Below, piece by piece: positions 23,901-35,732 of a stretch of DNA of 64,000 nt. The notes below the pieces were generated by a model. That model saw only the letters and a list, made by a program, of their open reading frames with translations, had not been told where the DNA came from and searched no databases. Numbering within the stretch: position 1 is the first letter of the stretch; each line of letters starts with the position of its first letter. The translations under genes and the position numbers were made by a program. Origin of the DNA: Lineus longissimus (Eukaryota > Nemertea > Pilidiophora > Heteronemertea > Lineidae); assembly GCF_910592395.1 (NCBI RefSeq), contig NC_088311.1, forward strand, positions 1,862,501 to 1,926,500, read 5' to 3'.

Positions 23901-26900
23901 CATCATGGGTCGAGACTGGCAGGTCGGTCGCCAACTCCTAAATGCAGTGTTAGGAAAATCCGGAATTTACCTGAATGATCTGATCTCCTATGTCACTACG
24001 CCGCACTCAGGCTAGCTTGCTTGTTGAAATACAGATGCTCAGTCACGTGTTATGACGTGCAAGTCTGCAGTAACTGAACTTGAGGGTCTAAAACCACCAG
24101 GGTCTTCCTTTTATAGATGGGGGGATCTTCGTTTTATAGTTGACATTAGGGTCTTCCTTTTATAGTTGGGGGGATCTTCGTTTTATAGTTGACATTAGGG
24201 TCTTCCTTTTATAGTTGGGGGGATCTTCGTTTTATAGTTGACATCAGGGTCTTCCTTTTATAGTTGGGGGGGATCTTCGTTTTATAGTTGACATCAGGGT
24301 CTTCCTTTTATAGTTGGGGGGATCTTCGTTTTATAGTTTTGGGGGGGTCTTCCATCTTCGATCTTCGGTCTTCGGTCTTTGGTCTTCGGTTTATAGACAC
24401 CCCCGAGATAGTTCAAATTATCAAAATTGATATATGAAAATCTCATGATATCTTAATGATCCAAATGCCTGACACTGTACATTTTCATGTCATTTAACTC
24501 TTTGGTAACTACACATTACCTAGACTTGGTTGCACATTGCTAACTTACTCAGATGTCAAGATATCTCAAAATATCAAATTCGATATATCAATATCACCAT
24601 GACCCTGATAACTGAGATTGAATTTGATGCACTCATTGAAATCAGGCACATCAATAACCTAGGGTAGACCTTGTTTCCAAACTTCTAACTTGAATAGGGA
24701 CAGAGATATTCGCATCTGAAAAGTGTGACAGACAAAATCTCACATCTCAAAATGTCAATTTCACCATGATCCCGGTGTCGTAAGTTGACAATGATGGGCT
24801 CATTAGATTGCTAGTGTCCACAAACCTAGGGGTAGGAACTGTTTCTAGACCTCTAACCCTCATTTTAACTGAGCTGTGACAGTCATAAGACTGGACAGAC
24901 ACACACACACACAGACACGCAGACACACAGACACACAGACACACACACACACAGACAGACACCATGACCAAACACAATATGGTTCCTGTTCTGAAAGAAC
25001 CAGGAACCATAATGACAGCCCTAAACTACCTAGTACAAGGGAGGCGCCTTCTTGACATGTAAAGACAGGTGTGACAGGTGACGATGTCGTCCTGCAGGCA
25101 CGTCCTTACACTGAATGGGACAGAAGAGATAAACAACTTGACAAGAGTGTTCTAGATTGTTGATATATATGAAAATGATAATAATGAGTATTGTCCTACT
25201 CGATTTGTCTAGTTCTACTTGTGAACTTTTGGCCTCAATTGACAAAGATCGAAAACACTTTCCGATCCACCATTTTTTCATTCTAAATCAATTTACGCTG
25301 ACAAGAGTATGATGACAAATATAGACACTTCAAATGACCATGGACACCCTTCCAAGTTTACTTGCCCCTTACTTTCCCGCCAGTTATGACGACCGTTTGT
25401 AACAAGTCTTCTCTGGGCAGACGCTGCTGTTGGTAACAATAATGGCCATGTCGACTTCATCGTGCTAGATAGAAACGATATGTGGTGGCTGATTTTAATA
25501 AAGCATGGGTGTGCTCCAATATTTACTTTCGATGAGGTTTGTGGTATTATTTCGTTTCAGATGGCGCAACCACCTATATCGATTCTCCGGGCTATCCGGC
25601 CCCCTACAAACCAACTAACGATTGGCGCACTCAGGCCCCAGTGAAGGCGTTAGGTGGAATGAGAGCCAAACTGACCGTCACTATGATGGACCTCGCAGAC
25701 GGGGACACGGTGGATATTTACGATGGGTCGGACTGCAGTGCAAATAATAATCACTTGGGGACATTCAAGGGGACTGGAGGCACGAATCCGAACATTAACA
25801 AGGTCTTTTTCTCCACTACGAATACCTTCTGTATAAAGTTACGAGCGCCCACTGGATACGGCAGGGGGTTCACAATGAAGACAGAAGGTGAGTTATCTTG
25901 CTAGTCCATATCGGCGATCGCTATTAACGTCAGCGTTAATTCCTGACCGTGTTTTATGAAGTGGAATTATCGAAAGTGTATCAAACGGTCAATTCAGTCT
26001 AAGTATTAGCGATTAATGCTGAATGAGCAGGTTGGCCCCTGATATGGGTCAAAATACCACATATAGTTCATCCATTTTCATCCTAATTTATATTGCGTCG
26101 GCAGCGCTTTCGCGGTGACTTTCACCAGTCTATCTTTCTGTTGAAAGACTCTACTTTCACTTAATTACCTGAACACAGTAATTGTTTACAACTTTCATCC
26201 CTTTACTTGTTTCCCCCAAAACAGATGTTTACGGCTGTCAAGGTACATACACCGAGGACAATGGCGACATCATCAGCCCAGGTTTCCCAAACCACAACTA
26301 TGAGACATCCACCAGTTGCCGATGGACTGTCTCCATCGATCAAGGTCAAAGGATTGAGTACAAGGTCATGTCGATTGACTTTGACCCTGGAAGCTCATGT
26401 CCGACCTACCTTACTCTGTCGGCGGTTCAAACAGATCACGCTGGGAAGATATGTCAATCGAGCATGCAGGGGAAGACGATTGTTTCTACTTCGACTGACA
26501 GTGACGTCGTCTTTGAATCCAGAAAGACGACATTCTGGAACTTATGGACAACCAACGAGGATAGTGGACATAAGGGATTCTGGTTAGCATATAAATGTAA
26601 GAGACTCTTATCACAAACCGCTCGAGATTGCTGAAGCGTGACACAGTTTTTCATTACTAACATATCGCTCATTGTGCAAACATGTTTTCAGTTCCTTCGA
26701 TCGATTAGCCCACTGAGCAGTTTCAAGACACGCTCAAAAGGATCAGGTATCTCACCGCAGTGGTTCTTTTGCTAAGACATTAAAAGAAGAGATGTCCTTC
26801 TTCCAATTGTACACAAGATTCATTGGGCATCGAGATTGACAAAGAAACCCTTTCTTATCCAGCGATTGGTTGCAAGGCGAAGCTTCTACCTGCGAGTTCC

Positions 26901-29900
26901 GATACCGACGGTCACCTCAGCAACAAAAACGAGTATTATGCCAATTCGTACATTGCCAAATACGCTTGCAACCCGGGGTACTGGTTTAGCGACAAGAAGA
27001 ACGAAAACTGGTTTGTTTGCCAGGAAAACGAACCGAAGAAGCAATGGTATGGTACGACGAAGCAATGCGTAGGTGAGTTTTGATGTTTCATCAGAACATG
27101 ATGTTTACGAATAAGTTTCGTTACAAACGTGACTACAGCAAAAGAACACTTTTTTGTTATACTCTATTGATTAACAAGTACTGGCGTTGATATTCGTACA
27201 TGTGACGACCAACGTTCTCAACTGTGTTTATGAGCATCGTGACCCACAAAATTTTGACACTGCATGCTCAGCTTCCAGACAACCCGCGTCAAGATTCAGA
27301 GGCTACGGAGAATATCACAAGTGGAAATAAAGAATGTTTATAAAACTAAAGAAGCTCTTATTGATAAGCAACACCAACAGTGGGCTGTGCACTTTGATTG
27401 AATCGTGATGATAATTCGATAAAGAAGATATTCTAGTAAAAATTAATTGTTTTGTGTCGTCTGTGTCTCCAGAGATCCGATGCGGCAACCCACCCGTTCC
27501 CGCTGGCGGTCAGGTGTCTCTCTCCAATGAAGACAAGATGAACAGCGTGGCGACGTACACATGTAACACCGACTTCACTATGAACGGCAAAGACAAACGA
27601 ACCTGCCTTGCTGACGGAACCTGGAGCGACAAAACTCCCAACTGCAAAGGTGAAGATATTACACATTACCCCCCCCCCCTCCCCCCCGAGTCATAAGTTT
27701 TGGAAAGTCCTGTGATGACATTGAGTGCATGATGTCAAGGCCATATGATCATTTGTTATTGTAATGCTACGGAATTCATCCGGCATTCGTGATCACGGTT
27801 CTTTTATTTTGGCGGCCCTTGTGTCATCATCATTATCATCATCATAACGGCATCTCAGAGTCACGGATCCCAGTGTCACATCGGGATCAAGCAATCCCGA
27901 AGTGACTGCCCGGGCCATGGTTTCGACGACGGATGGATTACCATGCCTTGTAAAACAGCGCAATGTGCGTTGAGGGATGCAATATTCTGCTCTCCCTCAT
28001 ACGGACAAAGACAAACTTAATTCGCGATGTTTTTGTTATGTTCTCTTCACTGATGCAACCGCGAGGTTCTTTGATTCTTCTAACACACGTTTTCCAGGTG
28101 TCCATGTTGAGTGCAGTGTCCCCGGTGACCCACCCAATGGCAAGCAGATTGGAAAAAATCATAGCAAAGGCGATTCTGTGTCGTTTGAGTGTGACATGGG
28201 CTACGAGCTGGAGGGTCACCGAAACATCACGTGTCTTCAAGATGGAAAGTGGAGTGCCAACAAACCAGTTTGCAAAGGTGCGTTGACCGACAGGACAACT
28301 GCTCAGTTTCAATTCGGCATCAGTCACGTACTAACTAGGCTAATCAAATGCTCATGTTCCTGATTTTTGCCACAGTGGACAACTTTGATAACAATTTCAA
28401 CCAATGTGATATCAACCTTGGAAGAAACAGATAACGGTTGTTGTCGTCCGTCTGGAACAATCATTACAAGAGTCAACCAGCTTGTTCGACTGGTCGGTCG
28501 GCCAATGAGGAGTTGCAAAACGGCATCTGTCAGCCATCTTTGTCGATACCTAAACTGCCGATTCGGGGAGAATGTTGCAATACATATCATACAACAATAT
28601 GATTATTTCATTTTGTCTGGTACTTTCAGAAATTACTTGCCGACCTCCCATGCCACCTCACAATGGTTTCTTAGTCACGAACGCCACCACACTTGGATCG
28701 ACTGCCATCTTCAAATGTCTTTCTGGCTACAAGATCAACGGATCCCAAGCAATCGTGTGTCTGCCGTCTGGGACCTGGAGCGGTGTCGAACCAGTGTGTG
28801 AACGTGAGTTATGATGAGGTTGACGAACTGGTCCATTTCGTCTAAAATGGCGACTTTTCTATCTTATTTGGAAGCCTTTAGAAGAAATACAGTGGAACTC
28901 CGGTGGCGACCACCCCGCTATGACGACCAAGACTCGCCGTTCCCGAATGGTTTCCTCTCTAATCACCATTACAAGGCCCCCGGTAACACGACCACCAGAC
29001 CACGACCACTGGATTTGGCGGTCTCAATGACCAAATTCACCCCTCTAACCAGACCAAACAAATCCAAATATTTTTTTCACTTGTTTTTTTTCTGCTCAAA
29101 ATGAAGAAACATCATTAGCCCCTAAAAAAATTTAGCTTTGAACAATTTTGGCGGAAAAACCTAATCATGCATTTTGTCCCCGGATTTTTCAACTTCACTA
29201 ACACGACCACCCCGGTAACCCGACCATTCAACCTCGGGCCCATGAGTGGTCGTGTTAACGGGGTTCCACTGTATTGTTATTCATGCAATCCGGGATTCAT
29301 TCGATCTTGCCTAGAATTGGGGTGTGGCCTACATCTTTCCTACCCTATAGTTCATCAAAAGAAGTCACGTAAACAATTGTCTGAAGCATTGTGAGTTTCT
29401 TGCCCATTTTATTCATTGGTCTTTGTTTTGAGAGGCTATGTTCTGTCTTTCGCTGTCCCTTTACACCCTATCCACCCTTCTAAGCTACAGCGTACGGATT
29501 TTCCTTCCAGTCATAACCTGCCCTGGCCTTAGCGACCCCTATGATGGCAAGATGGTTCTCTCGGGTCTCACCCCTGGAAACTCCGCAACTTTCTCCTGCA
29601 GTCTCGGGTTTAACTTGATTGGACCGGAGACGATGAACTGTACTGCTGAAGGATCGTGGTCGTCACCACCACCATTCTGCTCTAGTAAGTATGTCTCAAT
29701 TCTTTTTGAAGAAAATGATAAAGTAACTGTGACAGCAAACGTCCACTGGACATTAAAAGTCTCTCAAATGAGTAAAGGAAGAGAACATGTGTGGAAAAGG
29801 AGGAGTTTGGTCCACAGACAATGTTCTTACTCTAAAAACATCATGCCTGCCTACATTTTCCCTCTCTTTTTCTACAGAGGTCTATTGTCCTGATCTGCAG

Positions 29901-32008
29901 AATGCCACCAATGCCCAACCCATGTCGTCTGTCCATATATATCTAGATGTTGCTGTTTACCGGTGTGACCCGGATTACTTCTTCGACAGCAATAGGTCAA
30001 CCACGGAGGTGAATGTCACGTGCCAAGCAGATGGAGTTTGGAGTGAAAACGTCACGGGATGTTGGTACGGACCAAGTAAGCTTTTTAACTATCATTTTCT
30101 TGCTCTTTCAGTGAATATACGTGCTCAGATGAGGAAATACACCGCAAAAAGGCTTATAAGTATACAAGTAGACATTTGTGAATTGCGGAGGAAGTGTTTC
30201 TATGTTCTTAGGTCTAATATGAAACAAAACTGAAAATTTCTTTCAGTCGTTACGACCCCAACACCAACTACGACAATCACAACCACAGCAACTACGACCC
30301 CAACACCAACTACGACAACCACAACCACAGCAACTACGACCAAGATCATGACTACGACTTCAACAACAACTACCCCTGCTACAACTACAAGTAACTCTAA
30401 AACAATGAGACCAGCTACCACTACAATGTTTGCGACTTCAACAGGTATACCATCAGTTTGATCGAACGTTCATTTGATTCCTGAAAACACGATGAATCTT
30501 TTAGCGGCTTACTATGATATCTTTGGTCAGAGACCCGCTTTTAGTATGCTTTCTAACCCGCGTTTATAGAGCACAAACAAAGGCAGCATGTTTCGGACTC
30601 CTAGTAGGTGCCATCTTGACCACCAAGGTTTTTGCATCTTATCAAGATATACCCGGCTACGCTTAAAGGACGTATAAGACCATGAGATTCAGGATGAGCA
30701 GCTCCATGCGTCCATTTCCGCACTGATCGGAAGTATCGTGGTTACTACGAAGGGAAAGATCCTGGTATAGTAAAGTAAAGTTTGTTTATTATAATAATTT
30801 ACGCCATTGGTTATCTTGCAATATTAGATAACAATCGTTGTCATTCTCTTTTGAAGGAGAAACGGGGCCAACCAATGCTGACGCTCAACATTCAAAACAA
30901 GATGCTGGGAAGCAGAGTAAGTCTAAAGATGAACAACAGATGTTCCTGTGAATCCACAAATGCACTCTCTCTTCTTTGGACAGGACGAAACCTTTCACAT
31001 TGTCAGCTGCAGTGAGCACATATAAGTTCATAGGCCAACTCGAACAGCATTCGAATGGGTTTATATGGAATTCAAGTTGTCACTTGTAGCGTGTCACTCT
31101 TGGAAACGAACAAGTCTTTTCCAAAGAGAGGGCTACATATAGATTCACGATGTCACTTTTCACCACTATATCATGTTTTTCTAACAGAAGTCAACTAACA
31201 AGCATGCTCGGTGACAGACGTGAATCAGATGTAAGCCCGCTCTCAAGCGGGCATGAAATAACTGATGTTTTGTTACTGTTATGATATTGATATTGATATT
31301 TAGGAATCAACAACGTGTGCATATGATTTTGTTGTTAAGGAGTCAGTATTTATGACAAAGCAAATGCGTTCTCTCATGATTTATCATTATGTTCTCTTTT
31401 CTCTCCTTCAGATAACAACATTTACATCTACATCGCGGTGGGGATCGTAGTCGTCGCTCTAGTAGTATGCATCACCGGCTACGTCATCTATAGCAGGAGA
31501 AAGAGGTGAGGTTGAAACTCTGGTACAAATAGCAACTTTTAATTCAAGTCAAATACATGTACATGTAGTTCCGGAAAGATCTGATTACACACGAAAAAGT
31601 ATGTGGTATTATACATGGCAACGTAGGCTGATTTAACTGATAGACTTTGAGATTTAGTTACAATGAAAATGCACTCAACATCCGTCGATGTATACATGTG
31701 ATCTTCGTCGCTTGGATGTCATCGGGTTCTGGTATTATATCAATCATTTCAGGTCAAGAGAACGGTCTCCTTCCAAAACAAAGCTAGAGCTACCCGACCA
31801 CGAACCAAGCACTGGCACATTCGAGAACCCCTTGTTTTCTCCCGAGCTCCATGCTCCGCCTACAGACAGGAAGTCAAAGACCTGGTTGGAAAACCCCACC
31901 TATAACACTGCTGATGACGTCACGGTTGATGATGTCATAGATGATGGCGATATCTATGACAGGCCTTCAAATATCAGGGTCGACACGATTGACGATGTTG
32001 ACGAGTAA
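20910..32008 (+). CDS. CUB/sushi type I membrane receptor (gene 1)
   Basis: Exons: 20910-20970, 25561-25887, 26225-26596, 26818-27072, 27473-27649, 28098-28277, 28630-28803, 29511-29684, 29878-30075, 30247-30444, 30857-30916, 31412-31505, 31753-32008; 2526 nt, 841 aa. Domains in order: signal peptide (MVALNGVIFFAAVIF), CUB1 with only two Cys, CUB2 with four Cys, six sushi-type domains (the first an atypical four-Cys version), a Thr-rich mucin-like stalk, a juxtamembrane piece, one membrane helix (YIAVGIVVVALVVC), and an acidic cytoplasmic tail with ENPLF and ENPTY motifs. Nearly all introns are phase 1, typical of shuffled extracellular modules. Surface location is inferred; the ligand is unknown. 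NPxY/NPxF motifs suggest endocytic or PTB-adaptor binding. The 60 nt exon at 30857 is the least certain and keeps frame whether used or skipped. Confidence 0.85.
21318..21688. repeat. interspersed repeat X, copy B, left half
   Basis: Matches 5738-6107 closely from ttgactcccggcgggttggc to attataaa. It is then interrupted; the missing continuation resumes at 25013. It lies in intron 1 of CUB/sushi gene 1. Confidence 0.75.
22734..24403. mobile_element. foldback-type transposon with tandem-repeat inverted arms
   Basis: 1670 bp. The termini ggggtgtctataaacc and ggtttatagacacccc are perfect inverted repeats. They are flanked by a 7 bp direct duplication cgagata at 22727-22733 and 24404-24410. Each arm continues into short cgaagac/cgaagat repeats. 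These lead into an array of about 49 bp units (ctataaaacgaagatcccc / ctataaaaggaagaccct), some 720 bp on the left (to about 23463) and 300 bp inverted on the right (from about 24098). The arms extend slightly into the centre (gttcagttactgca). The ~630 bp centre contains poly-C (23813-23829) and no convincing gene. The organisation resembles Drosophila FB/Galileo foldback elements. It is nonautonomous. Confidence 0.8.
24898..24961. repeat. (AC)n/(GACA)n microsatellite
   Basis: Runs of acacacac mixed with acagacacac units in intron 1 of CUB/sushi gene 1, within the 3.3 kb insertion. Confidence 0.9.
25013..25210. repeat. interspersed repeat X, copy B, right half
   Basis: Resumes with acagccctaaactacctagt, as at 6110. 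It matches the start of the tandem unit (cgccttcttgacatgtaaag) until about 25210, where similarity ends. Confidence 0.75.
28890..29271. mobile_element. pogo/Tigger-like MITE (382 bp)
   Basis: The termini CAGTGGAACTCCGG and the inverted GGGGTTCCACTG, plus subterminal gaccacc and tggtcgtgttaac motifs, are typical of pogo/Tigger-type Tc1-mariner relatives. It is flanked by TA at 28888-28889 and 29272-29273. It lies in the intron between two sushi exons of gene 1 and carries no transposase. Confidence 0.75.
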
Positions 32009-32265
32009 ATAAATCCTGCCGCAAATACTGCATAATGTATCTGGAAAATAGACTTGATATTTGTTTATTAGTGAACTGCAATCATACAAATGTAATATTG
32101 CACATGATATCCGAGGTACATTTGTGTCCATTAATCGCCATCACCGGAGCAATGGATTATACTTGTACTCAAGTTTGTATGAAATCAACGTCGTCAACTT
32201 TATTTATAGGAAGGTTGTGCAAGTGATATCGTCTTGCTGTTTGTATGTTTGTATGTTTGATTGTA

Positions 32266-32271
32266 AATAAA
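32266..32271 (+). promoter_or_regulatory. polyadenylation signal of gene 1
   Basis: AATAAA 258 nt after the stop codon of the first CUB/sushi gene, following a T/G-rich stretch. It is the most plausible end of that transcript. Confidence 0.55.
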
Positions 32272-32338
32272 ATACCATCAATCACTTTTGTTTGTTACTG
32301 TATTGACTTAAGACGTGTTCACTAGTTACTTACTATGG

Positions 32339-32575
32339 AGACGCGGTGGCGCAGTGGTAGAGAGTCGGACTCATGATCCGGAGGTCGTGGGTTCGATTCC
32401 CGGCTTAATCGTCACTTTGTTTCTCCTACTGGTCGAGTTCAAGAATGAGCGCTTTGTAGCTGCTCCTTGAAACCCCAGATTGACTTCTGTGGAGACCGGG
32501 ATGATGATAGTCCCAAAGCGCTTGAGAATACCCAGCTATTGAGTAATTCGAGCACTATATATTATTATTATTACT
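32339..32575 (+). mobile_element. tRNA-derived SINE
   Basis: Head with Pol III A box (tggcgcagtggtagagagtc) and B box (ggttcgattcc) and a CAT anticodon-like loop. The acceptor and T stems do not pair properly, so it is not a functional tRNA. The body (gtttctcctactggtcgag to aaagcgcttgagaatac) is tRNA-unrelated. The tail gcactatatattattattatta resembles the ends of L2/CR1-clade LINEs, including the LINE fragment 420 bp away. Confidence 0.8.
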
Positions 32576-32994
32576 AGCTCTGCATCCCGCATGGAACATA
32601 AGGCCACAATAAAGTAACCTCGCGAAGTCTCTCCGTCTCCCGCTGCCAATGCTGCGTCAAAAGTAAAACCCACTCCTTTAATAGCTGACGTTACACTACT
32701 AATGACTGCAAATCCCATCGCCGGCCGGTCCAGACCAGGTATCATGGAACATCAGTATTCATGGAATAAGGCGTCGACTACAACTATACATGGCCTGACG
32801 CACTCGCAAACAAAGACACTCAGTCCGTTGGTTAATAAAGTATCATAAAAGATCTCTGACAACAGATGGATAGAGATAAAGTAAGACAATATTTTATTGT
32901 TGCTGAAATAAGATGTAAAGTAATTTTTGGTCCCGACTCAGGACCCGGGCGAGAGAAAGTAATTCTAATTCTTGGTGATTGGTTACAGCAGTAA
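32576..32994. other. gap between the SINE and the LINE fragment
   Basis: No gene seen. On the minus strand this could include the 3' UTR of the Shisa-like gene: a tttatt at 32893-32898 reads as AATAAA. Confidence 0.3.
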
Positions 32995-33415
32995 TGATAA
33001 TAATAATAATAATGATATTTAAATGATTTATAGTGCCAGAATCCACTCAGAGTGATCGGTGACACTTTACAAAAGAGAGACATATTAGGTGTGGTAGCGA
33101 CCAAAGAGATAGGATTTAAGATGCGATTTGAAGACGAGATGCTGGCACCTTCTGTCGCACTGCGTGGAAGTTGATTCCAGAGCCTTGGGGCTGCAGTGGA
33201 GAAGGCTCGGTCGCCAAACGTCATCAACCTACTCCTTGGTCGCACCAACAGTGGGCCAACAGATGAGGAACGGAGACTGCGTCGAGGTATGAGGGAGGAT
33301 ATGTAATGTGGGGCTAAATTGTTTAAACACTTAAATACAAGGAGTAGTGAGTGGGAGGAGCCTGATCTAAGTGAGGTTGTTCGTGACAGTTTCTGTCTAA
33401 TGTACCAATAATTAC
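32995..33415 (-). mobile_element. 5'-truncated L2/CR1-type LINE (RT C-terminal end)
   Basis: The minus-strand translation contains the characteristic C-terminal segment of L2/CR1-type reverse transcriptases: FKCLNNLAPHYISSLI, then RSRLMTFGDRAFSTAAPRLW and NQLPRSATEG. After ASISSS the continuation (FKSHLKSYLF-like) is in another frame, so the copy carries a frameshift. The 3' end reads GGCACTATAAATCATTTAAA followed by (ATT)n. It is a dead copy. Confidence 0.85.
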
Positions 33416-33495
33416 ACATATGTACAAATCAGGGAATCAAAATAAGCCAATCCAAATGGTAACAGGCTCATCAACGGATCTCTCGCGTGATGTCT

Positions 33496-35732
33496 TTAGT
33501 ATTTGCCAGGATATGGCGGTGGCTGCATGTATGCACCTTCAGGGCGGTAATTGGGATTCTGAAATAAAACAAAACTAGTTACGATAAAATTATAGAATTT
33601 CGGAGCAGAGATCTCATGTTCTGGTTCTGTATCTTCAGACCATATCGCTAATGACAAGCAATGGTAGACAACCCAACACTCGTTTGTGATTGATTTGTAA
33701 TGGATACTTCCTGCTTTGTAATAATTCCGTACACTTACCACTGGTGGAGGTGCTGAAGACGTGGCAGGTGTGTTCATGAAAACAGATGTCGTGGTCGTTT
33801 GTTGTGGATTCACGATTACTAGAAGTATGAAAAACGATATAACACTGCATAAGCTTACACGTTCTGCAGTATATTTTGAGTTTCATTTTTTCCTTGGTAG
33901 TGCCATTGGAAAAAGATAAAGTCCCGGCGACCACAACAAGGTCAAAGCTCGCCTTTCTAACGATGCTTTGTGCAATATCACTTTGGCATTCCTGTGTCTC
34001 ATATACATGATATAAAGTTCTTCGTCATCACCCTTCAAACTCCAATTTGGAGACTAAATTAAGTTGATCGAATGTAAGATATCGTAACCAAACCCTCGAC
34101 TAAGCCACTTGCAATTGAATAGCATTCCGCGACGTTACTATTTATAGCTCACAAGGTCATTTGAATAAGATATTGATGACGTTTTAGTCACGTGACAGTC
34201 GGACATCGTCACTTATTTCTACGCATTTGAGCTTATTTCAAAGTCAATTATCTTTGACCCTGCATTGTTTTCAGCATGAATGATACCATAGAGTCAGAGA
34301 GAGAAATATTCAGAACAATTATGTAGTATTTCCAACACTCGGACATGTGCCAGATTGAATCTAACTGCCCTAGTTAGAAAGCCTGAATCCATTACGAAAC
34401 CGCATGTTTGTCCGACATTGCCTGTAATTCAGCGATGGGGAAATAGAGGGCAGCAGCTGCAGTGACGTCATTATCGCGGAATGCTATTGTTAGGCCCCAT
34501 GCATGCGCACCTGATCGGCATGTCACATTGCCGGTAGCTGGACAATCTGAGCTTTCCTACTCGTTGCTGCTTTGTGGTTAAGCAGAAAAACAGTTAGACG
34601 ATGAGGGTGAACCCATTGATTTCAAGTGAATCTTCATTGAGCCCTTACCCACGCCCATCACCACTTTGCTCTTACCTGCCCCACGGTTCTTCGGAGTGGC
34701 ACAGCAGCATCGGTAGCAGCAATAGCCGAGAAGGGAGATTATCAAGACAAGGCCAACCAAGCCACCAATCACAGCCACGATCGGAATCCTGATAAACAAT
34801 ATAAAAACCATTGGGTGGAATATAGAGGTTTGATCAGTGTATGAACACTTGGCCGCCCAGATTCCTGGTGTTAGCTACGTCACCTTTGGGTTCGTTATGA
34901 ACTATCAGACCTCCTTCTCCATACGCGTTCCTTCCGCTTACTCATGTGGCACGCAAACGGTGATGCTTTTATCCTATACTCATAAGCCTTTTCGGCAATA
35001 CCTCTGAAAGGTTTGACGATAGGGTTTTTCGAGTTTTATAAGGTTTGGTAATATCAAAGCCAAACACAAACATTCTATCTGCATTGGTCGTTTAATTGGT
35101 ATCAACAGATGGCCTTAGGTTATAGTGATTTTGGTCTGAACCTCAATGCTCGAATTCTATACAAACCAGACAACAGAACTGGCAACCCCACATTCAGACG
35201 ACCGAGTAAGACTGGAGCAAGCATCCGAGCAACAGTATTTGTTGCTGGCTGTCCCACAACAGTAGTCAGAACACGTAAAGCCAGACTCGTAATCGTCAAA
35301 TATATCTTTGTAACTGGAGCAGTACTCGTAACAGTAAAATCCTGAAATAAAACTGTTCTCAATTAGTCTTTAAAACTTGTGCCCACATAACATGCACGAC
35401 CTGATATGACATGAACTACCGCGACTTTGGACATCGATCAGAACACATACCGACCCAATGGTGCGGACATTACGCTTCCATAACCAAGAGGACCCATCGA
35501 ACTGCAAAGCACGAGGTTTGTTCCCCTCCACCCTCCACCAGCAAAGCATGCCGGGGGGAAGGGGGGGGGGGCGTTGTGATGTGAACATGTATACTGGCAT
35601 CAGGTTAACTATGGGGTTTCACTGTACATAATCAATATGCTGACGGAATTGTAGGCTCTGGATGAGCACCGTCTAAAATAGCTTTCCTTTCTTACCTTCA
35701 AGCATCAAAACAAGGAGTAACAGAGCCTTCAT
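33496..35732 (-). CDS. Shisa/CYYR1-like Cys-rich single-pass membrane protein
   Basis: Exons on the minus strand: 35732-35696, 35341-35167, 34788-34676, 33818-33739, 33558-33496; 468 nt, 155 aa. Order: a short hydrophobic signal peptide (MKALLLLVLMLE); an extracellular Cys/Tyr-rich module containing CSDYCCGTANKYCCSD; a membrane helix (AVIGGLVGLVLIISLLGYCC) followed by CYRCCC; a Pro/Thr-rich cytosolic tail ending in QPPPYPGKY. The CC...YCCSD pattern, a single pass and PPxY motifs define the Shisa/CYYR1/WBP1 superfamily. PPxY motifs usually recruit WW-domain E3 ligases (Nedd4 type). The exon 2 donor (TCTG|GTTTGT) is weak but gives the required phase. It lies antisense between the two CUB/sushi genes. 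The specific member is not assigned. Confidence 0.72.

Larger units (their letters stand above)
21689..25012. mobile_element. 3.3 kb insertion splitting repeat X
   Basis: Sequence between the two halves of repeat X copy B. It starts near tcatatggttccc (about 21708) and ends ggttcc...gaaccataatga (about 25012). Its ends look like a short degenerate inverted repeat (TCAT-ATGGTTCC). It holds repeated gaccttgacctt-type segments (22370-22730), an AC-rich microsatellite and the younger foldback element at 22734-24403. No transposase-like reading frame is recognisable. It may be one old element or several superimposed. Confidence 0.45.

Noticed and set aside
32341-32415. functional tRNA-Met
   Set aside because: A and B boxes and a CAT loop are present, but the acceptor and T stems pair poorly and a SINE body and tail follow directly.
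32832-33419. 195-residue minus-strand frame as a host gene
   Set aside because: The recognisable part is the C-terminal end of an L2/CR1 reverse transcriptase, frameshifted and 5'-truncated, with an (ATT)n tail.
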